From Ptiloglossa arizonensis (taxonomy: Eukaryota > Arthropoda > Insecta > Hymenoptera > Colletidae), in contig NC_135060.1 of assembly GCF_051014685.1 (NCBI RefSeq), positions 6,448,001 to 6,512,000 on the forward strand: a stretch of 64,000 bases of DNA. Direction: 5' to 3'. Positions 14,401 through 27,675 of this stretch are shown piece by piece. The first letter of the stretch is position 1. Each line of letters begins with the position of its first letter. Both the position numbers and the translations under genes were made by a program. The notes under the pieces were generated by a model. The model saw only the letters and a list, made by a program, of their open reading frames with translations. It ran no database searches and had not been told where the DNA came from.

Positions 14401-17400
14401 TCAACACTCTATTCAAGTTAATTGTACGATGAAATATTATTGAGTCGTATACCTATATTTGTATTTATATTTGTATTTCGATCGTACCTCGAGTAAAACA
14501 TTTATTTTAAAGTGTAATCATTTGTACCGGGAATCGTACAAATTATTGTTTCAATAACCATCGAGTAGCAGTTCAAATTATTATTCCGACAAATAAGAGC
14601 GAGGTTCTCGAACCGTGCGAACAAAACAGCTGGTTACACGGAACGACTAAATAAATATGCGCTTACTCCGAACTATTCGAATAATGTCCAGCTCTGGTCA
14701 GAGCCTGCCCGTGGGTTCCGCGAGTTGAATGGCCGGCGCTGTTATGTTTATCTCGTGCAGTACGCGCTAACAGAAACGAAAAGAAAGTAAAAGGAGGCCC
14801 CGACGGAACGTACGTGTAAAAGACGTGCTCTATTTGCGTCCGTGGAATGTCATTTCGCGTTCGTTGTTCCTTCTTTCTACTTGTTTTGCGGCGAGTCGTG
14901 ACACGAAGCCCTCCCGGAGGCATTTAAGAGTCTCGCGACGTGAGCTCCATTAAGAGGAACGACTGAATCACTCGTGGATTTTTCGAAGACGCACCAACAC
15001 ATCGACCCTCGAGCGGATTTCGCAAAAATTCTACTGAAATATTATCCGACGTTTTTTTATCGTTTGATTTCATCCGTGAAATAATTACGAAATAAGAATA
15101 AACACGTGCAACGATAGATTATACTCAGATTTCTTTGTATTTCGAAATTTACAAATTCCAAGGAGTACAATTTCAATATTCGCGCGCGAGTAACGAGGTC
15201 TCCCCGTTTAAATTAAAATTCGGATATTCCGTAAACGAACGACGCGTTAAAGAACGCTCGAAAATGTTTTGGACGCTGGTACTGTTCGTACAAATTGAAC
15301 GGTTCGTGAAAAACGAATCACGATATTTCGACCAAGTCGGGATGAATTACAATTTGAAAATGTATGCAAGAAAATGTAAGAATCTCGTTGGGCGGTACGG
15401 AGCTACGACGACGAACGTCGCGGAGGGAACTTTTATTCAAAATACCATGAAATATGGAGCAGAGAATCGATAGGAGGACAATATACTCTGCTTAATCTGG
15501 CCCTGATTCGAATTTTCTCGGAAATGGACCGTACGAAAGAAAGACGTCGCGTCGTTGCTTTCGGGCAGAATGCCACGCAGCAACTTCCTCGAGATTGGAA
15601 GCTGGATTTCCGTGGAAGCAGTGTTTGACATTTTTCTTGACACCAAACGAGGCATTGTCGGGCGAAATTTCTCGCATTTTTCCCTGTTCGTTTATTCACG
15701 AAAACAGGAGGGGAAATATCTTCGGGACGATTCGTTCTCCGATGGCGATGAATGGTTTCCAAGTTCGTGTTCCCCGGTACTTTCGATGAGAAACTTGACA
15801 GCCGCGTTGGGCGGTAATTGAACATGAATTATGCGCGATGCGTGACGCGGTACGAGTGTTTCATTAACAATAAGTCGCGCGTGTTGCGCGAGAGTTTTCG
15901 TCGATCGGGCTCTTAACAGCGAAATTAAATCAACGTAATTTTCGCGCTCGATGTGCGTGTTCAAATCGAGAACAATTTAAATATGCGAAACGAAATTTTA
16001 CCGATAATCGAAATCGCGTTTTGGAAAATCGTACTTACGTTCGAAGCTTTGGAAATACATCGGTGAACGAGATACGAATGTCGAGAATCAATGATACGGT
16101 GTTCTTTGAGGTATTTGAAAAAACCGAGTTTAACGTTCGTAAAACTTATTGTACAATTTCCTGTTCGCCATAAATCCGTTTACTAAAATTCCTTAGCAAG
16201 CGATTACCGGACCTCCAGCTTCTGTCTCAACGTTCGAGCAGCGAACATTACATCGAATGAAATCAGATACAATCGCGCTGTAAATCCCTTCGAACGTGTT
16301 TAGCAAACATTGAAACGTAAGGATGAAAAACGACTGGGGAAGTGGACGCAATCGGATACTATCACCTCGTGAATCGCCATCGCGAAATTTATTTCGCAAA
16401 CGGTGCAATAAAGCGAGCGAAAATAGTGATAAAATTCAATAGATAGAGGATGTTATCGTCTCGCCACTGTGTGTTATCTCGCTGATCATTCCTTATAAAG
16501 GATCGTACGTAACACATAACGCGAATGTGTTCGCGTATAAATGCGAAACGTAGTCCAGGTACGCGTATACACCATGTTTCAGAATTGTGGGTACAAATTT
16601 ACCTGTCCGGTGGAACGCGTAAAAGGAAACAAGGGGGCCTCAGTCAACGTGTGTCGTAAAACTAATCGAAAACTGGTTTATAAGAAAGGTAATATCGTAG
16701 AAAGTCGGCTATCGTTTATGAAAAGTTATCGCATGTTTATTTCGATACAAATTTGAGCTTCTATTCTCGACAAATCTACGGATTATCGTTTGGGAGAATT
16801 GATGAAAAAATGCGAGGAAAATTGAATAAAATTATTCTACGATATTTTACACAGAGTACGAGTAATTTTATAATTCTTTCTCAAGACAGTGGACACTGCA
16901 AAGTACAATATTGCGTACGATTGCGTGCATTTACAAATTTTTAAAATCAAGAGTACCTTTGGAATATTTTTTCGATTACCATCGTTGTGCTTTTTCTGCA
17001 CCGTTTCGCGTGTTACGCCAACGTATTCGGTTCGTACCTATAACTCTGAAAACACTGTGTATTTCCGGCTGTTCGAATCTCTTTTATTTCTTCGCGCTGC
17101 AATGTGAAAAACGACGCGGATTCGTGTTTCAAAGAGGCGCAAAACCTGCTTTCGGCTGATCCCATTTGGCGATTTGCCGGGCGCATCTGTTAGTCGAAGC
17201 GACGGACATCGCTGTTTAGGAACGTTTCGAATATTTGGTAATTAATCGGTTCTATTCTTAACGGGACCGAGAACAGCCGCGTGCCAGGAAAATGGGAACA
17301 GTGGTAAAAGTTAATGGAACGTCAGAAGGAAGATAAATTAAAAGGAAAGCTCGTGAAGTTTTCTTTCCGCGCGTTAGGTTCGAGTAAGTAACGCGTCGTC

Positions 17401-19540
17401 ATCAGAAAGTGAAACCAAAATGGATCACATAAAATTTGTTAACACAGCTACCTTTTACTGGTTCGAGAACCGCCAACTAAAAATTGTTTCGCGATCGTGT
17501 TCTAATAGAAGAACGTGATCCTTCAAATATTTTATCCGATATATAAATATTCGTCGGTAAATGAATTCACGTAGAATCAGAGATCGAAATAGAGAATGTT
17601 TTCAAGAGTAAAAACTCTGGGAATTCTTTCATCATTTTTTAACGGAATAATATTGAAACAACATTTTTCAATTTAGTCTCAAGTTTTAACTCGGACGTTG
17701 GTCCCTCGTATTACAAAGTATCCTGTATGTCGTTACAGTCGGGTCATATATCTTCGATCTTTTAAGGAACCGTAATAAACTGGTCAAAGTTTGTAACTGT
17801 AATAAATACCGGACGATATTCGTGCTCCTATCTTCTTCAAATATATGGACACAGAGCTATCGGTTTTATTACATTATTACACGGGCTTTGGAGGATCATC
17901 GTGACTCACGGGATCGTTCGGTACGTAATATTTTCCTGCGTTGCTCCCTTTGTTCAACCATCTTCCTAGTAACGCGTCAAATTAAAATAATACATTTTAG
18001 CACGTGTCCGCCACCGAACGGTCTTTCGAACGCGAAACGTTAGTTAAGCATCGTATAAATTACACGGTAATACGCGTAGCGGGCAGGATTGCGATCCAGG
18101 ATACCAAATTCTGAACAGCTGGCCGGATACGTGAGTCAAGGTAGATAGCCTGGCACCGCTCACATATTTGTTTGTTTAGCCGCGGTTCAATAACCATGCC
18201 AACTATTAATCTCTTTGCCAGAAAGTAACCGCACGTAGCAGCAACGATTGCGGAGCAACGATTATGAAACTCCAGAAAGCGCGAATATACGTGACGAATG
18301 CGACCTACTGAGGATTAATGTTGCTCCGATTAGGTGTCCTTTCCGAGCTCTGGTTACCGACCTCTTTCAAACCGTATGCTACGGGAACGATTCTAATATT
18401 TATAAAGCACAATTTAACTCTTACTCTCGATTGTTCAATGAGTCGAAAGATTTATACCTCGTTTCTAAAATGCACCATTCCTTTTCTAATTCGTCGAGGT
18501 TGTACTCGTTATAGATTTTACAATTTTAATATATATGTATATATACTATTTGGTATATTCATTTATATTAATATTTAGTATAATTATTTATTCTCTCGCG
18601 TGGTAAAATTTCCCGAGCGATTCGAGGCGCGTAACTTTGGAAAAAGTATATTCGAGCGAACAGTTTCCGATAGTCCAGTATCGATGCTCGTTAACGTTGA
18701 TAGTACACGATTGGTGGAAGATGACGATCAAGAGGGAAAGCGCAATCGTACGAATCGCGAAGACAGGAGGTGACCGATTCTTCCGTTAGCTATTCTTTAA
18801 TTCATTGTGCGCAACACCTCTTTGGCATAGATAAATATTTATCGACAACTTCATCGGTCTCGCGTCGCGTTCTCCAGGTACCGGGAGTGTCGACCAACAG
18901 ACGCGGCTACCGTATCTACGGTGACAAAAGCAACTTGTCGACACGCTCCACTCCGGGAGATCATTTTTTTCGAGGATGAAACTGTGTCCATCGTTTTTTT
19001 TTTTTACCGTCACGTGTGCAGTATCGGAAAATGGTAATTGTGTCGTAGCGCAAGAACCGGGATCCCGGCAAAACGAATGTGTCCGTCGCTCGACAACACG
19101 AGCGTAACAGTTGCGTCTGTCTCCTCGTGACTCGGACCATTTGTCAATCGATCAATCGGTCCACCAATGGCGAGGCAAAAGAGCAACAGATAACGGACAT
19201 TGTAAACGACTGCGCGTAGAACGTTTCGAGATGTGACATGGCAGGATTATTATCTAGGGTATTTGGAACTGTTCGTATATTCATTATTCATGTACCTTCG
19301 TATCGACGTCCATCGATCACTCGCGCGAGATAGTAAACGCTGCCTGTAATAGTTTTATTTAAGATTCGTAGATCCGTGCACAAAAGATGTCCCGACAGCA
19401 AGGATTCTTTCGCCATTTGGAGCGTTCGATCGGCCAATAAATTTTTCAACGGCCCAATGGACGTTTGAATAGGAAGTGGGTGGATCCTGAATGAGCAATC
19501 GAATCCTTAATATTCAATACGCACGGTTTTCTCTCATGAA
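11472..19540. other. Long non-coding stretch with mixed composition
   Basis: 11472-12060 is a moderately GC-rich, low-repeat block with Hox-like CATAAA/TTTATG cores near 11634-11650; it looks more like regulatory sequence than coding sequence. 12480-12910 is CpG-poor and contains one coding-like 66-codon frame (discussed in the findings). 13780-14650 and 16400-18600 are AT-rich with no gene. About 18120-18250 has a forkhead-like TTTGTTTGTTTA core and RUNX-like AACCGCA, a possible enhancer. No gene is supported in this block. Confidence 0.45.
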
Positions 19541-19544
19541 GGCT

Positions 19545-19830
19545 TGGGAAAATATCCAGCTCTTGTCGTTTACGGAGTTACGACTCTCTTCGATGGACTG
19601 CGAGGTATTATCTACGCACGTTTACAGAATCGAGCGACGATTAACTGCTCCAGAGCGAGAAATACTTTTCGTCAAGAGCGTAGGGGCGGTACGAAGCTTT
19701 CGGGGTCTCGCGAATCCAACAGGACCAAGGATAAAACGTTATTTCTTACCTATCGAAGTCAGAACTCTCCTCGATGGACCGTGAGGTATCTACGCGTACT
19801 CGCGTATTTCATTTTCAATACATTTCTTTA
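19545..19830. repeat. Diverged tandem duplication, period about 181 bp
   Basis: A core of about 26 bp containing CTCGATGGACC/TTCGATGGACT and GAGGTA begins at about 19582 and again at about 19763. The similarity extends weakly on both sides. Two copies are visible and a third, much weaker one may begin near 19880. The overlapping open frames on the plus strand are by-products. Confidence 0.55.
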
Positions 19831-20332
19831 AAATGAAAAAAAAACTCCCACCGAAAATGTAAATTTAAAATACCGATCGAAAGTTCGTCCTCTGTGGTTT
19901 GTCTCACGAATGTTCGCGAACTCCGTAGGACCAACGTCGAGACGACGTTTCCCACGTATCGAAATCCGGCGCGAGGCGTCCGCCGAGTTTGTCGACTCCG
20001 AAACAACGGGCAACAGATCAATCTGGCGGCCGACCTCGAATTCCTGCTCCTGCGGCTACCTCGGTCCGTCGCCTTCGAAATTCGTCTGCCGCCTCTAAAT
20101 CGCGTTTTAAGTGTCGTTATTGTCGCATCAATAAGAGTTTAAAGCGTTGGGGCCCGGGTCGGTCAGCGTCCGGCCGAACAGAGGCTGTTTCACGAGCGTG
20201 GTCCGCGTGAGCGAGCGAGCGAGCGAACACGGGACAGGTTTGCAAGAATTTTTACCCCCGTGGCCGCGTATCTGGGTAACTCGATCGGCGGAATCGGTCG
20301 AGAGAAAGGGAGAACGAAGACAAAGGAGAAGA

Positions 20333-20388
20333 ATGGAGGGACCGGTGAACAGTGGGTGCGCGCTAAATTATCGCATTCAGGCTAAATG
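20333..20388 (+). CDS. Possible short first coding exon
   Basis: An ATG at 20333 sits in a purine-rich context (AAGAATGG) and opens 18 full codons beginning MEGPVNSG. A possible splice donor (AATG|GTAACG) follows at 20389. Unspliced, the frame stops at 20390-20392. The evidence is only the position downstream of a promoter-like CpG island, the start context and the donor. No matching downstream exon was identified on the plus strand, and the peptide is too short to recognise. It could equally be untranslated leader. Confidence 0.18.
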
Positions 20389-20504
20389 GTAACGAGGGAT
20401 CCCGCTCTCGCGCCTCCGCGTCTCGCGCTTCTTTCACCGTGCGTGCAAGGAGACCTTTGTTTCGCCGGGACAAAGGTGGCCGCGTTCACGTGCGAGCGAT
20501 GCAT

Positions 20505-20538
20505 CGCGCCGCGCCGCGCCGCGCCGCGCCGCGGCGCC
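20505..20538. repeat. (GCGCC)n short tandem repeat
   Basis: About six uninterrupted copies of GCGCC, with a related, less regular run at 20681-20723. Both lie inside the CpG-island-like block and give Arg/Ala-rich false reading frames on both strands. Confidence 0.85.
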
Positions 20539-20745
20539 TGGTGTGAACGCCTGCGGGCCTTCGCCTTGACGAGCAGTCATTGAAACGATGCAAAATGATC
20601 CGGACGCTGTTGCGAGATAATGCTCGCGAAAGGAGAAAGGAATAGCGAGCGTTCGTCGACGCGAAGCGCGCACGTTCCGCCGCGCCACGACGCGACGCGC
20701 CGCGCCGCGCCGCACCGCGCCGGGACCGGACTACGGAGAAAAGAA

Positions 20746-23700
20746 GTTTTCAATTCGTTGGGAATATTTTCGTCAGTTCGTTTCCTTTTTTTTTTTTACG
20801 CCGCTTTCGCTCTCTGTGATTAACACGCGTTGAACGACACGGTGATCACCGGTGACCGGCGCTGCAATGTTTCAATGATTCTTTAAAAGGTTTACGAGAC
20901 GCAAACTTTTGTACGTCGTTAAGTACCATTACTCTCGTTGGTAATACTGTAAGGTAACAGGTGCTTCGACGAATTATGGAATATTTCGACTCTTTACATC
21001 ACCGTTCGAACAAACATCGTGGACGACCTTATGTATGGAAACCTGGTTCACGGTTTACACTTCCCGGCGTCGAGTAGTTTGTTTCGCGAGCGTTGCGACG
21101 CGCGAATATCAACGAGAGACTTGTTTCAATTTTTTCCGCTGGTTTCGATCGCGAATTGGTCGAAATTGTAAACGTAGGGAATATGGTAGCGTAAGGAGAA
21201 ATTTGTCAGGTTGTTAAGGGAAATTTATTTCGTTCAATTATCGTTGAATTTTCCGGGGCAAATTTTCTTGCGTTTCGATTTTCCGTTTCTCGAGACCTTT
21301 TTCGAAATTCTAGGAAGTTAAGTCATCGCGTGACCTTCGGTAGACATTTTTATCGCACGAATAAACACCGTGCTTTACGAAGCAGTTGCTCGTTTTTTGA
21401 AAACACAAAGCGGCAGTAAATCGGCGTTAGTCGTTTTACTAGAATTTCTTCGTTCGGAAATACACGATTCTTTGACCGCGGAGGGAGTACGCGGAAACCT
21501 TCGTCCTGATGGACGTGGTTTACGATCGATACAATCGCTGCATCGATCGTAAACCATGTCGATCAGAACGAATCCCACGTACTTCATCCATAACCGAGGA
21601 GTTATGCGATCTCGAGGCCAGAAGTTCTAGTAAAAATGTCCGCTGATCGAATTTACCATCGTTTTGAATGTTCGAACAAAATTGAGAAATCACTATTTAA
21701 AATGCCGTAACATTTTAAATAGCGGTCGCGGTCGTGTATAATGTTTCCGCTACGATAAAAATATCAATTTGTAAAATCCGGTCGTAAACATTTCTCGAAT
21801 AACTTTACCGTCGAATTTACATAATTCACGTGGTAATTCGCGGGATTTTTTTTCAACGATACGACTTTCAAACCGAGTTCAAACGTTCACGATCGTCCAC
21901 GGTCATCGATGCTGTACGAAGGCCGTAAACGGCAATGATTCCCCGCGGGATTTAGGTATTACGAACGCGCTACCGTATTAAATACCCAGAATTTCGATCG
22001 TTCCCGATATTTCGTTCGATCTTCTGAATTATTCAGAAATCTAATCCCCCGGACACTTTCGTGCAGCGCATCGTTTATTTCTTTTGGAATATTTATGAAA
22101 TTCCGTGCCGCGCGCAAGGGTGGAGCCGCTTACGCGGGCTTATCCACCACCGTACCAGCTGATGTACACGTACAGGTATCTCACACATCGTTGGGCTCGT
22201 ATTCTTCGAAGCTAACATTGGACAGCACCCGATTTAATTAATAGTTTGCCGCGAACGTAATTTTCTTCCTACCCTTCGGAGAAAATAATTCACGGCTCCT
22301 TAATACGGTTAATCTTCGTCCGGGGTATCGTATTCCCAATTACCCTCGCGGAGCCGACTTTTGATCCGCGCGTACGATACAAAACGGGGCCGATTTCAAT
22401 AATAACACGTTCGTCTAACGTGAAATTTTACTCGTTCCCCTCGTGTTCGGTTATCGCGTTTCTCCTTCCGAATCTGTACGAGTCCGTGCCGCGAGTTCGC
22501 GTTTTTTCGTTCCAATTTGTACCCTACGCGACGAACGAAAATTTCGATGGAATATCGGAATCCAGTCGCGATCGAGATCGAGGCACCGTCCCGGACGAAA
22601 CGTTACGATATGCAAAATGAAACTTCGGTGTTGTCGCTTCGATTATCGATCCGGTCGACGGAGCTCGATTACCGGCAGTTGCACGCGACAAACCAAACGC
22701 GAAACCACTTTCGCGCCGGTCTGAAAAAGACCGTGCGCGAGATGGCGAACGGTAAATCACCGTACACGCGGCGCGCATTCCGGACGCTCAATTAGCCGTC
22801 CCTTGATTCGCCGAAACGTCGAGCTCGTACTCGGAAAGTGCACACTGTCGCTGATGTAACGCGTTAATGACCGCGTTACCGAGATCCAGCGGCAACCGCT
22901 CGCTCCTCTCGTCTCGCGGACGTGCACGGGGTTAACGCAAACGCGTTACAACGGAGCCTTTCAAAGTGTCACGATTTTTCTCCCCTGGTAATGTCGCAAA
23001 GACGGATGTCCCCACCACTTCGTAGAACCGCATGCACGGAACGAGCCGCCTCGACGTTATCTCCGACGCGCGACCGACTCGGCTTACTAATGAGTTACCG
23101 AGGCGGGAAAATTGCGATTTTTCAACTCTACGTTTTACAAATTGCAAAACCGTCACGATCGAATCGTCGAGGTTCTCGCGACGAGAACGAGAACCGAACG
23201 CGCGTGTCGATCGATTTTTTATCGGACGAGTTTCCCGTTTCTTTGTCTTTTCGAGAGAGATGTATTTAAATTCTCCGGAAACGCTCTGTTAAATTTTATC
23301 GATCGATCGTTACCACCGATAACGATCACTTGTCGCAAGTTTCCGTACTTTGCTTTCGTTGGGTTCAAATTCGCGATACTTGGATAGTTTTTCTTTCGGG
23401 GTTATATTTTTCTACTTTGGATGGTGAAGATTGTTTTAATTTTAAAGATATTAAAGAGGACGCGTGTTCGAGTTGGAACGTTCACGTGGTATAGAACTAC
23501 GGCTCGTTAAAGTTACGTATTTGATTATTCGATTCACGCGCGAACCGTATCTGACTCGTTTTCATTGTTACAATGTATACAAAAGCGGGAAGCGTACCTC
23601 GAGGAGCGATAAGAGCGATCGAATTTCGTATACCTCTCGTAGTGTCGCTATCCGGTGACACTCGGTGGGAATTCACCGTGAGCTGGTTTACACCGAGTGT

Positions 23701-24344
23701 TTAATTACGCGTACCGAGTACTCGATTCGTAACAAACGCTCGACGTAAACGAAGATGTATCGAGTTTGAACGACACAGTGGAATCTCGATTATAAAAGGC
23801 TGCGAAATTCGCGTAACGATCGAGGTGGTTACGCGCGATAATCGAGGTAACCCGATGAGAAGATTCCCCACTTACACGGTGCACGTATCTCTACTACCAG
23901 TTATTTCCCCCCTTTCTAACTCGAAGCTCTCGTGCAATAATCGGAGTTGCAATAATCGAGGTTCTACCGTGCGTCCGAGAAAGCCGTATCGAATCGAAAT
24001 AGTACGCGTGTTATACACGCGTTTGCCGTAAACACTCGCGTACTCTAAAAACGCTCAGATTTGTTCACGTGTTCTTCGAACGATCGCGGAAGAGAACGAT
24101 CGTTATATCGAACGTGTAACAAATTTTCATCTTAATTCTCCGGTAATCTGTCTAGCGATTAACGTCTTTTTCAACGATCGTTCGAATTCGACAATCGTAC
24201 CGGTACACTTTCCCCGTGTATCTCGTCCTCGAGTTCCAGGTGTTCGCTTCCAGAGTAACGTAGCGAACGATCCGTAGATAATTTCCCTCGTCTCGTTTCA
24301 AACCTGCTTGTCTCGAGCGTGGAAATTCTCGTCTCTTCTCGTTA
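20746..24344. other. Non-coding stretch, no gene seen
   Basis: Moderately to strongly CpG-rich DNA with no supported exon. About 22130-22350 is a lower-CpG block containing a CAGCTG E-box and TTAATTAA, so it is a possible regulatory element. A short motif ATAATCGAGG recurs around 23837-23960 without forming a regular array. Confidence 0.45.
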
Positions 24345-24374
24345 GGGGGGCACCGAAAAGTTTGCGAACCACTG
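24345..24374 (-). mobile_element. Relic of a hAT terminal repeat
   Basis: Read on the minus strand, this 30 bp piece begins CAGTGGTTCGCAAACTTTTC and continues into a C-rich run. That order closely matches the CAGTGGTTCTCAAACTTTT...CCCC terminal repeats known from many hAT transposons. The element body would lie at lower coordinates. I see no opposite terminal repeat, no transposase frame and no target duplication, so this appears to be a truncated fossil. A 140-codon plus-strand frame runs over it and is not a gene. Confidence 0.5.
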
Positions 24375-27300
24375 GTACCGCGTTACCACGCTCACTTATC
24401 GCGCGTTATTTTAATTCGCGTATCGAGAACGAGTACGCCGCGAAATTAACGATAAATCTGTATCGCGTGTCTGGTCCGGACGGATCACCAGTAATTATCG
24501 TCGCGGCGCGTTCGTCCCGTCGCGCGTCTTTCGCTCTACACCGACAATGGACGGGTTTTCTTTACACGTTCGCGAACATTGTCGCGATCCTCGTCGCGCA
24601 TGAACGAACGCGCGACTTTAATTGGCGTCGAGATATTCGCTCGAAGCGGCGCGAAAGTAACATTATTGCGCGGAAACCTTTACGGGAACCGTCGCCGTCG
24701 CGCACCAACAATCCCAATAATTGCACGTGACAGAGGAACGCGTTACGCGCGAGATAATTAATCGGTCGATTAATTAAGCGGCAGAAGCCGGGCCCGCCGG
24801 GATCGGCGATCCTTTTGACGGAAGGAAGGCTCGCTTCGCGCGAGATCCTGCTACGTTCGCGATCGTGCATCATCGCGAGCGCGAGCGCACCTCGGATCGT
24901 TTGTTGCTCGTAAATACGGTCAGCTTGATGAATATCGTGGACACGTTTCTTTCTTTTTTTTCTCTTTCTTTTCTTTTCTTTCGCGCGCGCGCCACCACGT
25001 AAACGTATCGGACACGTAATGAGATTAATCCTGCAAAACGGCGCCCAGGTGAAAGGTATTTATCGCGTTTTCCGTCGTTAACATACGACCGGAGTTTATC
25101 ATCTCGGGTACGCGCAAGGTGTATCGCTTAATGTTATCACCTTGAGGATTTTTCTTTCGTTTCTCGATCGAGCGAAACGTTCTCGGACTCGAAGGTTGCA
25201 CTCGCGCTCGTCACGGCCGATTCGTAGCTTCTCGAGTCCCGTTCCTTCGAAAAATCACCATTCTGGAAACCAATTCGCGACAATTTCGCGATCTCCAGGA
25301 AGTTCGCGAATTGTACCGTGTGTCTACGATGCGCGTCGAGTTTCTCGTCTCGCGAAACGACCGAAACGAATCTCGTGGACGATTTCGATGGGCTGCGCGT
25401 CCGATGTCACTCGCGATTATAGAGACGAACCTGGAATACAAAAGCGACGACACTTCGTAGGTATAGCGACCGTTGTTCCGAACATTGAAACGTGTCGGTG
25501 TTCTTGGTACTTTCGAACCCGCTTCGTTCTCGAGACACGATCCGAGCGACGATATCGGGTATTCCCGATTTGTTTCAAAAATTTCCAGGCCACCGTTTCC
25601 AAAAGTCTCGCCGACGTAGAAGCTCTTCACCATTTTGTACTCATTTTATTCCTTCTTCTTTGCGAATTAACGTCGCGCCTTCTTGATCGTTACTGTTACA
25701 TCGTTCGATCGACGATCTTTTACAACGAATTTAAACAGGTTTGCGAGTCTTGTCATTCGCGACGTTATCTGTCGGCAGAGACGCTATTCAACATCGCTGG
25801 AGCACGTTACACTTTTAAGGTGCTCGGTCGAGATACCTCGCGAATCGAAACACTCGAATACGCTCGTAGTCGCGTACGTTCGCGTTGGCGTCTCTTCCGG
25901 ATAAAGTGAACGACAAATCGTTGTTCGAGAAACGCGAACCTCTCGAACGATTCAATTTTCTTTACCGTAGGCGACCAACGCGTTGGTTATCGCGAACCGA
26001 GACGGCCAAGTGAACGGAATACCCTTTGTCGTAGGGTGGAAAAAGCGACAGTAGGTTCCAGGGAGCGTGCGTCAGAGATCGCGAAATGATCGGGGACCAC
26101 CGTGATCGATTAACGTTCCTTGTAATAACTCCGTGACCCTTTGCAGCTAACCGTGCGCGTCGGCTCGTTTAAACGCGTGAGTTGCGCTTTATCCGGCAGA
26201 TCGTAAAGTTTTCCGCTCGAATTTAACGCCGATTCTACGTCCGCGTTCGCCTCCCGATACCGGACACCTACGTTCGCGGCTCGAGGGTGGTTATAGACGG
26301 CTGGAGCGTTCCATTTTATGCAACAAAGGTGGGTGAAGTCCGTATCTCAGTCACGGCAAGTAGGTGGATGCCCGAAGAAATTGATCTCGTTCGATCGCGG
26401 ATGTTGCACCGTGGTTAAAACCGCGCGCCGTTTCGTGTGGGTTTCGTCGTTCGGTCTGACACAATGGCCGCGCAAGAGTTACCCATTTTATTGCGCAATT
26501 CGGCGAAATGTGCTTCACGACCCGTTCGGTGTTCTCCCGGCGAAGGTTACAGTTTGCTTAGACACTTGGCGGTAAACATCGATAGGTCCCGACGATTCTC
26601 CGGTTAATTCTCGCGCGGAAGCGACGAGAGTCGAGCGACGTTTACTTCGTCTTTGTTTCGTTCAACGGCCAAAATAGATTCCATAGGCGATGTTGGACGC
26701 AACGGAAACGTCCGATCGTTGTCTCGCGTTTCGCGGTTGCGGTGAACAAACCTTCGTAACGATAACGCGTCGTTAAATAGAAATCGAACGAAACGTATCG
26801 CGTCGATAACCGTGGATACGAACTTTCGTCGGTTTTCGATGGATTCGCGCGACGAGTTTTCTCCACGGAACGTGTATCGATTTCGAGGTCGATCGTTCGT
26901 TGAAATTCGTACCTCCTCGATTTCTTTCGCCGATCGTAAAAAAGACTCCGCGACGTCGAAATGAAAAACGACCTTCCACGAGTGTTTTTAACCCGTACAC
27001 GTGTTCGCTTTCGTCCTTCAAACCGCGAGAACGTCTTTAAGTCGCGGTGCGATGCAAATGCATCCGGAACGAACTGTTATTAACGACGACCGACCGGATA
27101 ACGGCGCGAATAATCGAAACGGAATCGTCGATATCTGCGAGCAATTTCTGCGTTTCCCGTCGCGGTTGCACGTTCGTTTCGCCGCGGGATTGGTCGCGCG
27201 GAGAGGAGAGACTCGTCGTTCGAAATCCGTAAACGCTTGTTGTTTCGAAGTTACGATATATCTTAACGCACCGAACTAAAAATAATTCTCGGTACAATTC

Positions 27301-27670
27301 GCGGAGTCAACGTTTCTCAATTGCGACGAACCGACGCGAAGATACCGTAAATCGCGTACGTACGAAAAAGAGAACAACAATTTCTCGTTGTATCTACTTC
27401 GGACCGCGTTCTCGAAAGATTTAAATCTTCCCCGATCGTAATTACAATTCGCACGCTACGATTCGTCCCTGTCGAGGAAACGTACGTTTTCGTTCGCGAT
27501 CTCTTTCGTCGTTCGAGTATCCACTTTGGTCTAGAATTCGAGCCGAAGCGCGCACTCGCGATAATCGTACAATTATCCGACGTAATTCCGCGACACCTTC
27601 CGTATTCAACGAACGTATCGAAGTGTGCGAGTCGCGCGAGAACAACGGCGCGGCAAAGCTGAAATATTCG
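24375..27670. other. Very CpG-dense non-coding DNA
   Basis: Dense in CGA/TCG/CGT triplets, which lowers stop-codon frequency and produces long false frames, such as 255 codons at 25142-25909 on the plus strand. These have no domain, no signal peptide, high Arg/Ser content and no codon preference. A palindromic ATGCAAATGCAT lies at 27052-27063. If the minus-strand gene at 28166 is spliced, this is its first intron. Confidence 0.45.
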
Positions 27671-27675
27671 CTCAC

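Larger units (their letters stand above)
20140..20745 (+). promoter_or_regulatory. CpG-island-like region, candidate promoter
   Basis: A GC-rich, CpG-dense block unlike the AT-rich DNA before it. It has a TCAG initiator-like site in the context GGTCAGCGTCC near 20160, a (GAGC)n run around 20209-20224, a purine-rich leader around 20300-20330, and two GCGCC-type repeats downstream. This combination resembles an insect core promoter with its first exon on the plus strand. No TATA box is evident. The transcription start cannot be fixed by eye, and the alternative is a GC-rich satellite-like patch with no promoter function. Confidence 0.35.

Noticed and set aside
25142..25909. 255-codon plus-strand open frame, the longest in the 20-27 kb part
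   Set aside because: It lies in extremely CpG-dense DNA where stops are rare. It is Arg/Ser-rich, has no domain, no codon preference and no splice context, and other frames on both strands are also open across parts of it.
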